Assembly: GCA_016218725.1 (NCBI GenBank)
Contig: JACRDB010000048.1
Span: 1-36,273 of the forward strand
Length of the DNA stretch: 36,273 nt
From: Deltaproteobacteria bacterium
GTDB lineage: Bacteria; Myxococcota_A; Polyangia; Polyangiales; Ga0077539
Direction: 5' to 3'
This document shows positions 15,158-23,356 of the stretch, in pieces. Each line of letters starts with the position of its first letter. The stretch's first letter is position 1. Both the position numbers and the translations under genes were made by a program. The notes below the pieces were generated by a model. The model made no database searches. It was not told the DNA's origin and worked only from the letters and a program-made list of their open reading frames with translations.

Positions 15158-16537
15158 ATGCCCGTACATCTCCCGGTGGTGGACCCCCCGAGCACGCTCC
15201 GGGGGGACGGGGCTCGTGTGACCGTTCACACGTCGGACGTGTCGGGGCGCTTCACCCGCGCGCGTCGCGTGGTGGCGGTGCTGCTCCTGGCGGTGTTCGT
15301 GCTGACCCCGTGGCTCACCGTGGGGGGCCGTCCCGTGCTGCTCCTGGACCTTCCCCGGCGGAGCTTCTACGTGCTGGGTCATGTGTTCAACGCCCAGGAC
15401 GTGTTCCTGGTGTTCTTCCTGGTGACGGGCGCGGCCTATGCGCTGGTGGCGGCCACCACGCTCCTCGGGAGGCTGTGGTGCGGTTGGGCGTGCCCTCAAA
15501 CAATCTACCTGGAGATGGTGTATCGCCCGCTCCAGCGCCTGGTCGAGGGCACCCGGGAGCAGCGCCTGCGCCGCGAGGCCCGGGGCTGGACCTGGGCCCG
15601 CGCCTGGCGGCGGGTGCTCCTGTGGACGCTGTACCTGGTGCTGTCATCACTCATCGCCCACCAGGTGCTGGCGTATTTCGTCCCGGTGAGGAGCGTGGTG
15701 GCGCTCCTGCGGGAGGGGCCAGCGCAGCACATGGAGGCATTCTTGTGGGCACAGGGGATCACCCTCGTGGTGTTCTTTGACCTGGCGTGGTTCCGTGAGC
15801 AGACCTGCGTCGCCTTGTGCCCTTACGGGCGCCTTCAAGGCGTGCTCCTGGACCCGGACTCGCTGGTCATCGGCTACGACGCCCGGCGCGGCGAGCCCCG
15901 CGGCAAGGCCACGGACCCGGACGCCGGAGCGTGCGTGGACTGCAAGCGCTGCGTGACCGTGTGCCCTGGAGGGATTGACATCCGCAACGGGCTCCAACTC
16001 GACTGCATCACCTGCGCCCAGTGCATCGACGCCTGTGACGCAGTGATGGACCGCCTGGGGCGCCCTCGGGGGCTCATTCGTTACGACTCGCAGCGGGGCC
16101 TGGTGGGCGAGCCCCGGCGGTGGCTGCGCCCGAGGCTCTACCTCTACGCGGGCCTCGGGCTCCTCGGGCTGCTGGCGGCGACGCTGGGGCTGCGGCGCCA
16201 CACGCCCTTCGAGGCGAACCTCCTGCGGTTACCTGGCGCGCCCTACACGCTGGATCAGGGGGTGGTGCGCAACGCCTACGAGATCCACCTGGTGAACAAG
16301 CGCCCGGAGCGGCGGACGTTCACCGTGGAGCCCGCGGAGGCGCCCGGGGTGGTGTACGTGCTGCCGCTGCGCACGGTGACGCTGGCGTCCCTGGCCCAGG
16401 TGAGGCTGCCGGTGTTCGTGGAGGTCCCACGGGCGGGCTTCCACGGGGACTTCCCGGTGCGCCTGAGGGTCGTGCCGCAGGGTCAGGGCGCCGAGGCGCG
16501 GAGCCTCACGGCGCCCTTCCTGGGGCCAGGGAGGTAA
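15158..16537 (+). CDS. ccoG: Cytochrome oxidase accessory protein CcoG (FixG/RdxA)
   Basis: A 459-residue inner-membrane Fe-S protein of the CcoG/FixG/RdxA family, linked to copper reduction during cbb3 maturation. It has five or so hydrophobic segments and membrane-proximal CGWACPQT and TCVALCPYGRLQG sites. A double 4Fe-4S ferredoxin region follows (CVDCKRCVTVCPGGIDI, then CITCAQCIDACD). The C-terminal periplasmic part is Ig-like (about 360-459), the usual FixG_C domain. It is the last gene of the cco operon. No ccoH is found in the window. The 3' end faces the GT39/TPR gene 39 bp away. Confidence 0.94.
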   Translation: MPVHLPVVDPPSTLRGDGARVTVHTSDVSGRFTRARRVVAVLLLAVFVLTPWLTVGGRPVLLLDLPRRSFYVLGHVFNAQDVFLVFFLVTGAAYALVAATTLLGRLWCGWACPQTIYLEMVYRPLQRLVEGTREQRLRREARGWTWARAWRRVLLWTLYLVLSSLIAHQVLAYFVPVRSVVALLREGPAQHMEAFLWAQGITLVVFFDLAWFREQTCVALCPYGRLQGVLLDPDSLVIGYDARRGEPRGKATDPDAGACVDCKRCVTVCPGGIDIRNGLQLDCITCAQCIDACDAVMDRLGRPRGLIRYDSQRGLVGEPRRWLRPRLYLYAGLGLLGLLAATLGLRRHTPFEANLLRLPGAPYTLDQGVVRNAYEIHLVNKRPERRTFTVEPAEAPGVVYVLPLRTVTLASLAQVRLPVFVEVPRAGFHGDFPVRLRVVPQGQGAEARSLTAPFLGPGR

Positions 16538-16576
16538 CGGTCTGCGCCGTGGTTCGACCCTCACGGTCACTTCCCC

Positions 16577-18826
16577 TCACGGCCCTCCAAGACGCACTGG
16601 CGCGCCGCCCGGAGCGGGCGCGGGCGTGCCGCTGCCCGGCGCCGCCGGGGCAGTTCCCCCCTGAAGGCGCGTCACCAGGTCCCTCGTGCGGACGCGCTCG
16701 GGGTTGGCCGTGGCCGTCGCCTGCGCATAACGGAGGGCCTCGTCGCGTCGACCCTGGGCGTCCAGGGTCTCGGCCAGCTCGTCCCGCGCGTCCACCACCG
16801 TCACGGGCAGGAGCTCCACCGCGCGGCGCAGGGCCGTCTCGCTGCCCTCCAGCTCGTGCAGGTGCCGCCGGGCCGTGCCCAGGTACAGGTACCCGTGACC
16901 CCTCCCGGGGTTCACCTCGGTGCTCCTCCGCGCCGCCCTCGCGGCCGCCGCCCAGTCCTGCATTTCCAGGAAGTCCGCCGCGAGATCCCCCCACGCCAAC
17001 GGGTGCGCAGGGTCCAGCCTCACGCAGCGCTCCAAGGGCTCGATGGCCTCCCGAGGCCTCCCCAGGAGCCCCTGGATCGTGCCCTTGAGGTGCAGCGCGC
17101 GGACGTGGTCCGGCGCCAGGGTCAACGCCTGGTCCAGGGCCTCCAGAGCCTCCTCGCGGCCCTCCAGGGCGTCCCGGGCCTCGGCCAGGGCGAGCCATTG
17201 CTCCGGGTCGCTCTGCCCCGGGGCGCGCCGCGAGGCCGCCTCCAGCGCGGTCACCACCGGGCGAGGCCTCCCCGCCGAGAGCTGCGCCCAGGCCGTCTGG
17301 AGTGGGACCTGACCCCTCATGTCGGGGCCTGTATACCGAGGTAGGATGTTGGATCCAAAGAGCGCCAGGAGCGCCGCCAGGGAGAGCCACGGCGGCGGCG
17401 TCTGGCGGCTGTTCCAGACCTCCCGGAGGAGCTCCACGCCCGCGGCGGCGGGCACCAGGAGCGCGAGGGCCAGGCCCAGCCGGGCGCTTCCGGCCGGGAG
17501 AAAGAGCGCGACCCCCACGGCGTTCAGGGCGACAAAGAGCCCGATGGTGCGCCCCACCCACGGCGCGAGCGGGCGGTCCTCCCGCGGGCGCGTGAGCCAC
17601 CACAGGCCCAGCACCGCCAGTGGGAGCACCAGCCCGAAGGGGAAGCGCAAGCCCTTGTGCCACAGGAGCACCGCGGTGAGCTTCGTCCGGCCGAGGGTTC
17701 CGTAGGGGTCGAGGTTTCGCGGGACCTCGAAGCCGTTGAACACCTCCAGGAGCTTGAGGGCAAAGCCCTTGGCGGCGGCGTAGGGGTGGTGCGTCACCCA
17801 CGCCAGCGAGCGCTCCAGGAACCACCGGGAGGCGTCCTGCGGAGTGACGGCTCCCGCTCGGGCGGGCTCCGAGAGGAGGAGGTCCCAGCGCCACCCGGGG
17901 CGCAGCCGCGAGGCTTCTCGCCAGGCCCAGTGGTTCCCGAGGAAGAACTCCCGGCCGAGGTCCGTGGGAAACACCGTCCAGCGCCCGGTGCGGGCGTGGT
18001 TCGACAGCGCCACCGGAAGGAGCCCGAGCCCCGCCCCGAGGGCCGCGGAGGTGCCCCTCAGCGCGCCCTGGAGCGTCGCGTCGGGGTCGCCGCGCCGGGC
18101 AAGGTGCAGGTACGGCCGCGCGCACAACACCAGCAGGAAGGGCGCTAGCTGACCTCGGGCGGCGATGGCAATTCCCAACGCCAGGCCGGTGACTCCGTGC
18201 TTCCACGGCGGCGCCTCGGCGGGGATGAGACACGCCAGGAGCAGCGCCCCCAGCGCCGTGGCGGCGTCGAAGGGCGCCCCCCCGAGCTGCGACGAGAAGA
18301 AGAGGAGCGGCCCGTAGAGCACCGCCGCGAGGCCGGCGAGCGCGGCGGTCCGAGGCGGCAGCGCGAGGCGCGCCAGCGCGAGCACCTCCAGGGCGATCAC
18401 CACCCCGAGGAGCGCGTTCAGGAAGAGCCCGTCCGGCGCGTCGGCGCCCGTCACGCGGTACACCAGGGACAGGAGCCACGGGAAGAGCGGCGACTGCGCG
18501 TGAGGCGCCGCCGAAGCACCATGGGCCACCATCCGCGCGGCCTCCAGGTGGTTCACCCTCCCGTCGAGAATCGGCCCGAGGACGCTCGGGTCCCGCGCCA
18601 GGAGCCTCACCTGGAGGAACTGCACCACCAGCGCGCCCAGCCCCACCACCAGGTACGCCTCCCCGGCGCTCTCCAGGAAGCCTCTGGGCGTCGTGTCCAC
18701 CGGCACCTCCAGGGGCCTCGATGGGGCCTTGCTCCGGGGTGTAGGTGCTTGTGGGACAGGCTGCGGCGGGGGCTTTCGGGGGGTCTTCTGGAGCTGGTGT
18801 CGTCGCTGCTTCGGGCGGTCGGTCAT
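16577..18826 (-). CDS. GT39-like multi-pass glycosyltransferase with C-terminal TPR repeats
   Basis: A 749-residue membrane protein. A Pro/Lys-rich cytoplasmic start (about 50 residues) is followed by a region of about ten hydrophobic helices (about 60-510). The first loop carries RVNHLEAARMV and then SPLFPWLL, resembling the catalytic luminal loop of dolichyl-phosphate-mannose (GT39/ArnT-like) transferases. Residues of about 540-720 form four to five TPR repeats (for example ALEALDQALTLAPDHVRALH), and the tail is Pro/Ala-rich. Such proteins usually move a sugar or lipid-linked group on the outer face of the inner membrane. The substrate cannot be told. The ATG overlaps the stop of the esterase gene (ATGA), so the two are coupled. 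Confidence 0.8.
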   Translation of the reverse strand: MTDRPKQRRHQLQKTPRKPPPQPVPQAPTPRSKAPSRPLEVPVDTTPRGFLESAGEAYLVVGLGALVVQFLQVRLLARDPSVLGPILDGRVNHLEAARMVAHGASAAPHAQSPLFPWLLSLVYRVTGADAPDGLFLNALLGVVIALEVLALARLALPPRTAALAGLAAVLYGPLLFFSSQLGGAPFDAATALGALLLACLIPAEAPPWKHGVTGLALGIAIAARGQLAPFLLVLCARPYLHLARRGDPDATLQGALRGTSAALGAGLGLLPVALSNHARTGRWTVFPTDLGREFFLGNHWAWREASRLRPGWRWDLLLSEPARAGAVTPQDASRWFLERSLAWVTHHPYAAAKGFALKLLEVFNGFEVPRNLDPYGTLGRTKLTAVLLWHKGLRFPFGLVLPLAVLGLWWLTRPREDRPLAPWVGRTIGLFVALNAVGVALFLPAGSARLGLALALLVPAAAGVELLREVWNSRQTPPPWLSLAALLALFGSNILPRYTGPDMRGQVPLQTAWAQLSAGRPRPVVTALEAASRRAPGQSDPEQWLALAEARDALEGREEALEALDQALTLAPDHVRALHLKGTIQGLLGRPREAIEPLERCVRLDPAHPLAWGDLAADFLEMQDWAAAARAARRSTEVNPGRGHGYLYLGTARRHLHELEGSETALRRAVELLPVTVVDARDELAETLDAQGRRDEALRYAQATATANPERVRTRDLVTRLQGGTAPAAPGSGTPAPAPGGAPVRLGGP

Positions 18827-19851
18827 CGGGCGGTCGGAGTGTCTACCAGAGCCGCGGGCGCGGCGCGACGGGAGCCCTGGAAGAACGCCCAGGCGTCTCG
18901 GAAGAAGGTCTCCGCGAGCACGTGGCCCTCGCCCTGCCGGAGGGACATGCGCACGGGGTGTCCTGCGCGGGTGAGGTCGTCGGCCAGGTCGCAGGCGTAC
19001 TGCACGGAGATGAGCGGGTCGTCGGTGCCGTGGACCAGCAGCGTGGGGAGGGTCCAGCCGGCCACGGCGGTGACCGCCACCGGCAAGGGAGGCCCGGCGC
19101 AGGGGCACCAGCCAGGGAGCGCCCTCAGGGCATGACACGAGGTGCCCCGGCCCCGGAAGTGACAGCTCGCCGTGGTGGGGCAGCGCACGACCCCGCCGGC
19201 GTTCAGGGCCATGGCCGCGAAGCGCTCGCGGAAGACCGTGGCCACCACCAGGGCGAAGAACGCTCCGTTGGAGTGCCCCGCGAGGAACACCCTGGACGGG
19301 TCCGGGTGGAAGGCCTGCGTGGCCGCTTCGAGGCTCTGGGCCACCAGGGCCAGGTCGTGGTTCTGGGCGGGGTCGTGGGAGGGTCCGGTCTCCCAGTAGG
19401 TCTCCTCGGCCCTGGGGTGGTCGAAATCGGGGTACTGCCCGTCGCGCCAGCGGGCCACCGGGGCCACCAGCACCACGCCCTGGGCCTCGGCCACGCGCTC
19501 GGCGCCGGACTCGTCGATGACCTGCCCGCCGCTGCCGTTGGTGCCGTGAAGAAGCAGCACCATCGGCGGGTGCTCGTCCCGCCGCGCGGGCACAAAGAGC
19601 TCCACGTCCCGCGCCTCTCCCGCGATGGTGAGCTGCGTCTGGCTGCGCCCGTCGCGCACCGGGAAGGCCCCCGCCGAGGGCCACGGGGGGGCCGGCACCA
19701 CCATGGGCGCGGGAGGCGGCGCAGGAGGCTGCGGCACGGGCGCCGGGGCGGGCGCCGAGGGCGCCGGAAGCGCGGGCGAGGAGGTGGGCGCGCGCCGGCA
19801 GGCCGCGGAGACCACCAGGGCGAGCGCGAGGACCCTTTGGCCGGAGGACAT
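18823..19851 (-). CDS. Esterase lipoprotein, polyhydroxybutyrate depolymerase/LpqC-like
   Basis: A 342-residue alpha/beta-hydrolase with a lipoprotein-type signal (LVVSAAC) and a long Pro/Ala linker. The core resembles secreted PHB depolymerase or feruloyl-esterase-like proteins. The oxyanion region is LLLHGTNGSG, the nucleophile Ser is in AGHSNGAF, the Asp is in HGTDDPLI, and the His is in EGHVLAE. An insertion of about 30 residues with four Cys (CPTTASCHF, CHAL, CPCAG) precedes the Asp. The ATG at 19851 was preferred over TTG 19854. It is divergent from the DUF2252 gene with only 30 bp between starts. The real substrate is unknown; an envelope or extracellular ester is likely. Confidence 0.82.
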   Translation of the reverse strand: MSSGQRVLALALVVSAACRRAPTSSPALPAPSAPAPAPVPQPPAPPPAPMVVPAPPWPSAGAFPVRDGRSQTQLTIAGEARDVELFVPARRDEHPPMVLLLHGTNGSGGQVIDESGAERVAEAQGVVLVAPVARWRDGQYPDFDHPRAEETYWETGPSHDPAQNHDLALVAQSLEAATQAFHPDPSRVFLAGHSNGAFFALVVATVFRERFAAMALNAGGVVRCPTTASCHFRGRGTSCHALRALPGWCPCAGPPLPVAVTAVAGWTLPTLLVHGTDDPLISVQYACDLADDLTRAGHPVRMSLRQGEGHVLAETFFRDAWAFFQGSRRAAPAALVDTPTAR

Positions 19852-19881
19852 CAAAGGCGACTATACTCCCGAGCCTCAAGC

Positions 19882-21048
19882 GTGTTCCTCGGGACGGACC
19901 TCCTGCGCGACCACGACGCCCTGGAGGCGTCCCGCCCCTTCGCTCGCCCCGCGGTGGCCGAGGCGCGCGCCCGCAAGCTCCAGGAGAGCGCCAGCCGGTT
20001 CTTCCGGGGCACCGCGGCGCTGTTCTATCGCCTTGCGGCCACGCACCCCGAGGCCCTCCAGCTCGCCCGCGGGCAGAGCCCCCGCTGGGTGGTGGGCGAC
20101 GTGCACCTGGAGAACATCGGCGCCCTGACCCTCGACGGAGAGCATTACACCTACGACCTCAATGACCTGGACGAGGCCGCCCACGCCGCGGGCGCCTGGG
20201 ACGTCCTCCGGGGCGCCGTGGCCTGCGTGATCGCCGTGCAGGACCTGGGCGCGGGCTTCGACGCCGCCGTGGGCGCCCTCCACGCCTTCGCCCGCGCCTA
20301 CAAAGACCAGGTGCCCTTCAAGGCCCCTCGGAGCGCCCGGGACCTGGTCGCCCTGAGCCGCAAGGAGCGCCTGGAGAACCTCCTCCGCGCGCGCACCCAG
20401 GGCCGCGGGGACAAGCGCCGCTTCCGCCGATGGTCGCGCTACCTCGGGCTCGCGGCGGGGGAGGGCGCCATGCTCCGCGCGCTCCTGGAGCGTTGGGCCC
20501 TCGGGGCCCGGGAGCCTGGCCTCACGCTCCTCGACGCACGCTTCCGGGTGCAGGGCACCGGCAGCCTCGGGGTCCACCGCTACGCGCTCCTCGTGGGCGA
20601 CCGCGAGGACCGGGCCTTCCTCCTCGACGCCAAGGAGATGCACCCGAGCGCGCTGGTGACCGCGGGCCTGGCCCGGCCGCCCCGAGGCCGCGACCTCGCG
20701 CCGCTCCCCGACGCCCTGAGGGTGCTCACCGCGGAGGCCGCCCTCCGGGGCCACGCCGTGCCGGGCGTCCAGGCCCTCTCCGGGACCGACGGGCGTAGCT
20801 ACCTCGTGCGACGCTACGCCCCCGGGGAGTTCAAGCTGGACCTCGAGAGGGTGCTCCGAGAGCGCCCGGAGGAGCTCCAGGGCCTCGCGGCCACCCTCGG
20901 GCACCGGCTCCGCGAGGCCCACCGCCGCGCCGGCCACGAGCCCTCCCGGATGGACGAGGCCCGCGTGCGCTCCATCGCCCTGGACCTGGGCTCCCATATG
21001 GTCAGGGCCTGGCAGGAACTCCGAGCGAGGTCCCTGGAGACCATGTAG
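19882..21048 (+). CDS. DUF2252 family protein
   Basis: A cytoplasmic protein of 388 residues of the DUF2252 family, whose members have a protein-kinase-like fold but no settled role. Family motifs include the early FFRGTAALFYRL, then VVGDVHLENIGAL, then YDLNDLDEAAHAAGAWDVLR (a His/Asn and Asp-x-x-Asp arrangement like a kinase active site), and the late SYLVRRYAPGEFKLDL. The start was taken at GTG 19882 because the conserved block begins right after it. Upstream sequence in the same frame is antisense to the esterase gene. The Shine-Dalgarno sequence is weak. No neighbour suggests a substrate. Confidence 0.85.
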   Translation: MFLGTDLLRDHDALEASRPFARPAVAEARARKLQESASRFFRGTAALFYRLAATHPEALQLARGQSPRWVVGDVHLENIGALTLDGEHYTYDLNDLDEAAHAAGAWDVLRGAVACVIAVQDLGAGFDAAVGALHAFARAYKDQVPFKAPRSARDLVALSRKERLENLLRARTQGRGDKRRFRRWSRYLGLAAGEGAMLRALLERWALGAREPGLTLLDARFRVQGTGSLGVHRYALLVGDREDRAFLLDAKEMHPSALVTAGLARPPRGRDLAPLPDALRVLTAEAALRGHAVPGVQALSGTDGRSYLVRRYAPGEFKLDLERVLRERPEELQGLAATLGHRLREAHRRAGHEPSRMDEARVRSIALDLGSHMVRAWQELRARSLETM

Positions 21049-21114
21049 GGGGGTGTACCTTCCGCGGCGAACATTTGTGTGCTTGACTGCCTTCGCACGG
21101 AGGACGTCGCTTCC

Positions 21115-22341
21115 ATGAACCACAAGCCTCACACGAGCTCGCGCAAGACCGGCGGGCGGATCATCGAGTCCCGGGACCTGGTCCAGGAGTACCTGGAGAA
21201 GGACCTCTCGCGCCGGAGGCTCCTGGTCGGGGCCCTGGCCACGGCCGCGGTGGCCTGCGGTGACAACACGGGTATGTCCACGCCGCCTCCGCCGCCTCCG
21301 CCCACGGACAGCGGCGCCGGGGACGCGCCCCCGCCTCCGCCGCCTCCGCCGCCTCCGCCGCCCACGCACCTGGTGGGCATGGGGCACCACGACGAGCATG
21401 TCATGGCCGCGGAGCTGGCCCTGCGGGAGACCGCGGGCTTTGATTTCGTGCAGCGCGGCCAGCGGGTGTACCTCAAGGTGAACACCAACTCCGGGGACCC
21501 GTACCCGTACTCCACTTCGCCGGACATGATCCGCTGGGTGGTGGGCAAGGTGCGCGAGCGCGGGGGCGAGGTCTTCATCGGGGACCGGTCGTTCTTCGGG
21601 GACCGGAACACCAGCCGGAACTTCATGCGCAACGGCATCGCGGGGATCGCGCAGGAGCTAGGGGTGACGCTCCAGGTCTTCGGCGACCCGATGACGGACA
21701 CCGCGGCCAACGCCGTGGACTGGATGGACCTTCCCATGTCCGAGGAGGTGCTCGGCGCCCGCAGCGGGCTCTGGACGGGCCCCATGCGCATCCCCACGAT
21801 GGTGGCCCAGGCCGATCACATCATCGCGATGCCGTGCGTGAAGACCCACTTCATCGCCTCGTACACCATGACCCTGAAGAACGTCATCGGGATCATCAAC
21901 CCGGCGGACCGCTCGGCGCCGTCGAACCTCGGGAACCACTCGACCGCGGGGGACCGGCTGCACCGCCAGGTGGCCTTCATGAACAAGGCCGGCCCCAACG
22001 TGTCCCTCGTGGTGCTCGACGGGTGGCGCTCCCTGGTGTCCGGGGGCCCGCTGCCCACCAACGCGCCCCCCAGGGCCCCGCCGGGCTGGATGGCCCAGCT
22101 CGCGGACCCTCACGTGGTGATCATTTCCAGGGACCGCGTCGCGGCGGACCTCGCGGGCCTCGCCCTGCTCAAGACCCTGTCGCCCATGTACGAGGTCATC
22201 CAGACGTCCACGGCCCGCGCCAACCGGCAGATGGCCCGGGCCCTCGCTGCGGGCATCGGGTTCAACGGCATGGGTGACTTCGACCTCTCGGGCCCATCGG
22301 TGCCCAACCTCGCGGAGCTCCGCACCCTCGCCATGGCCTGA
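21115..22341 (+). CDS. Tat-exported lipoprotein with DUF362 domain
   Basis: A 408-residue protein. The N-terminus has a twin-arginine signal with lipobox: SRRRLLVGALATAAVACG, so export of a folded protein and lipid attachment are likely. Then comes a polyproline linker of two blocks. From about residue 95 to the end is a DUF362 domain (RVYLKVNTN, GGEVFIGDRSFFG, ADHIIAMPCVKTHF, MTLKNVIGI). DUF362 proteins are of uncertain function. Some carry Fe-S clusters, but no Cys cluster is present here. GGAGG precedes the ATG at 21115. The next gene follows after 10 bp and is probably cotranscribed. Confidence 0.87.
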   Translation: MNHKPHTSSRKTGGRIIESRDLVQEYLEKDLSRRRLLVGALATAAVACGDNTGMSTPPPPPPPTDSGAGDAPPPPPPPPPPPPTHLVGMGHHDEHVMAAELALRETAGFDFVQRGQRVYLKVNTNSGDPYPYSTSPDMIRWVVGKVRERGGEVFIGDRSFFGDRNTSRNFMRNGIAGIAQELGVTLQVFGDPMTDTAANAVDWMDLPMSEEVLGARSGLWTGPMRIPTMVAQADHIIAMPCVKTHFIASYTMTLKNVIGIINPADRSAPSNLGNHSTAGDRLHRQVAFMNKAGPNVSLVVLDGWRSLVSGGPLPTNAPPRAPPGWMAQLADPHVVIISRDRVAADLAGLALLKTLSPMYEVIQTSTARANRQMARALAAGIGFNGMGDFDLSGPSVPNLAELRTLAMA

Positions 22342-22351
22342 AGGGCCCTCC

Positions 22352-23242
22352 GTGCCCCGCGCGGTGGACCCCTGGCGCGCGCGCACCCTCGCGGCGATCC
22401 GTGACGCCCACGCGGGCTTTGACGCCCAGGCGGCCCTCAAGACCGACCCGCTCCGCTTCGCCCGACGGTACGCCGGCCCCGACCGCGAGGTGGTGGCGGT
22501 CTTGAGCGCCCTCCTGGCCTTCGGTCGGGTGAAGACCATCGGGGACAAGCTCACAACACTCTTCAAGCTCCTCGGCCCGTCGCCCGCGGACACGGTGCGA
22601 GGGAGCACCCGCCGGGCCCTCACGGCGCGCCTCCGGGGCTTCCGCCACCGCACCTTCCGGGGAGAAGACCTCGCGGGTCTTGCGTACGCCCTGGGCGCGC
22701 TCCTGACGCGCGACGGGAGCGTCTTTACCTCGCTCGGGCGCGCGTGGGCGGACACCCGGGACCTGCGCGAGGCCCTCGCCCGCTGGGTGTCCGAGCTCCG
22801 GGCTCTCTCCTGGCCCGAGGGGATGACCCGCGCCACCCGTCACCTCCTCCCGGACCCGAAGGGGCCGAGCGCCAGCAAGCGGCTGCTGCTGCTTCTACGG
22901 TGGGTCTGCCGCCCGGACGACGGGGTGGACCTCGGGCTCACGGGCGCCGTGCCCACCTCGGCCCTGAGGGTGCCGGTGGATGTTCACGTCCACCGCGTCG
23001 CCCGCAACCTCGGGCTCACCGCGAGGCCCGGCGCCACCTGGGAGACCGCCGGGGAGATCACCGACGCCCTGCGGGCGCTGGATCCCGAGGACCCGACGCG
23101 CTTCGACATGGCGCTGTGCCACCTCGGGATTCAAGGGCAGTGCCCCTCGCGGAGGGACCCGGTGCGCTGTGAGGGCTGCGCCTTCCGGGGGGTGTGTGTC
23201 CACTGGCGAGGGCGCAAGGTGGAGGCGCCGGGGAGAGGGTGA
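22352..23242 (+). CDS. TIGR02757/DUF2400 family protein with endonuclease III-like features
   Basis: A 296-residue protein of the uncharacterised TIGR02757 (DUF2400) family, shown by DPLRFARRYAGPDREVVAVL, LLAFGRVKTI and the C-terminal block. The stretch RVPVDVHVHRVARNLGL resembles the endonuclease III region around its catalytic Asp (V-D-T-H-V-x-R-V). The C-terminus has C-x8-C-x2-C-x5-C, close to the 4Fe-4S loop of endonuclease III/MutY (C-x6-C-x2-C-x5-C). The helix-hairpin-helix Lys region is not recognisable. A DNA-glycosylase-like fold is therefore inferred, while the activity is unknown. It starts with GTG 22352 after AAGGG. Confidence 0.83.
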   Translation: MPRAVDPWRARTLAAIRDAHAGFDAQAALKTDPLRFARRYAGPDREVVAVLSALLAFGRVKTIGDKLTTLFKLLGPSPADTVRGSTRRALTARLRGFRHRTFRGEDLAGLAYALGALLTRDGSVFTSLGRAWADTRDLREALARWVSELRALSWPEGMTRATRHLLPDPKGPSASKRLLLLLRWVCRPDDGVDLGLTGAVPTSALRVPVDVHVHRVARNLGLTARPGATWETAGEITDALRALDPEDPTRFDMALCHLGIQGQCPSRRDPVRCEGCAFRGVCVHWRGRKVEAPGRG

Positions 23243-23356
23243 CACGACCAGCGTGGGATCAGAGATCAAATCTGAGTTTCGGAAGTCGCGCCGGAGTCCC
23301 ACGGCGCCTCCACCAGGGAGAGTATACGCCGCCGGGGAGGGGAATGTTACGCGGGG

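Noticed and set aside
23243..23356. Regulatory hairpin TCAGA/TCTGA in the gap after the TIGR02757 gene
   Set aside because: A 5-bp stem with a 7-base loop is too weak to support a terminator or operator.
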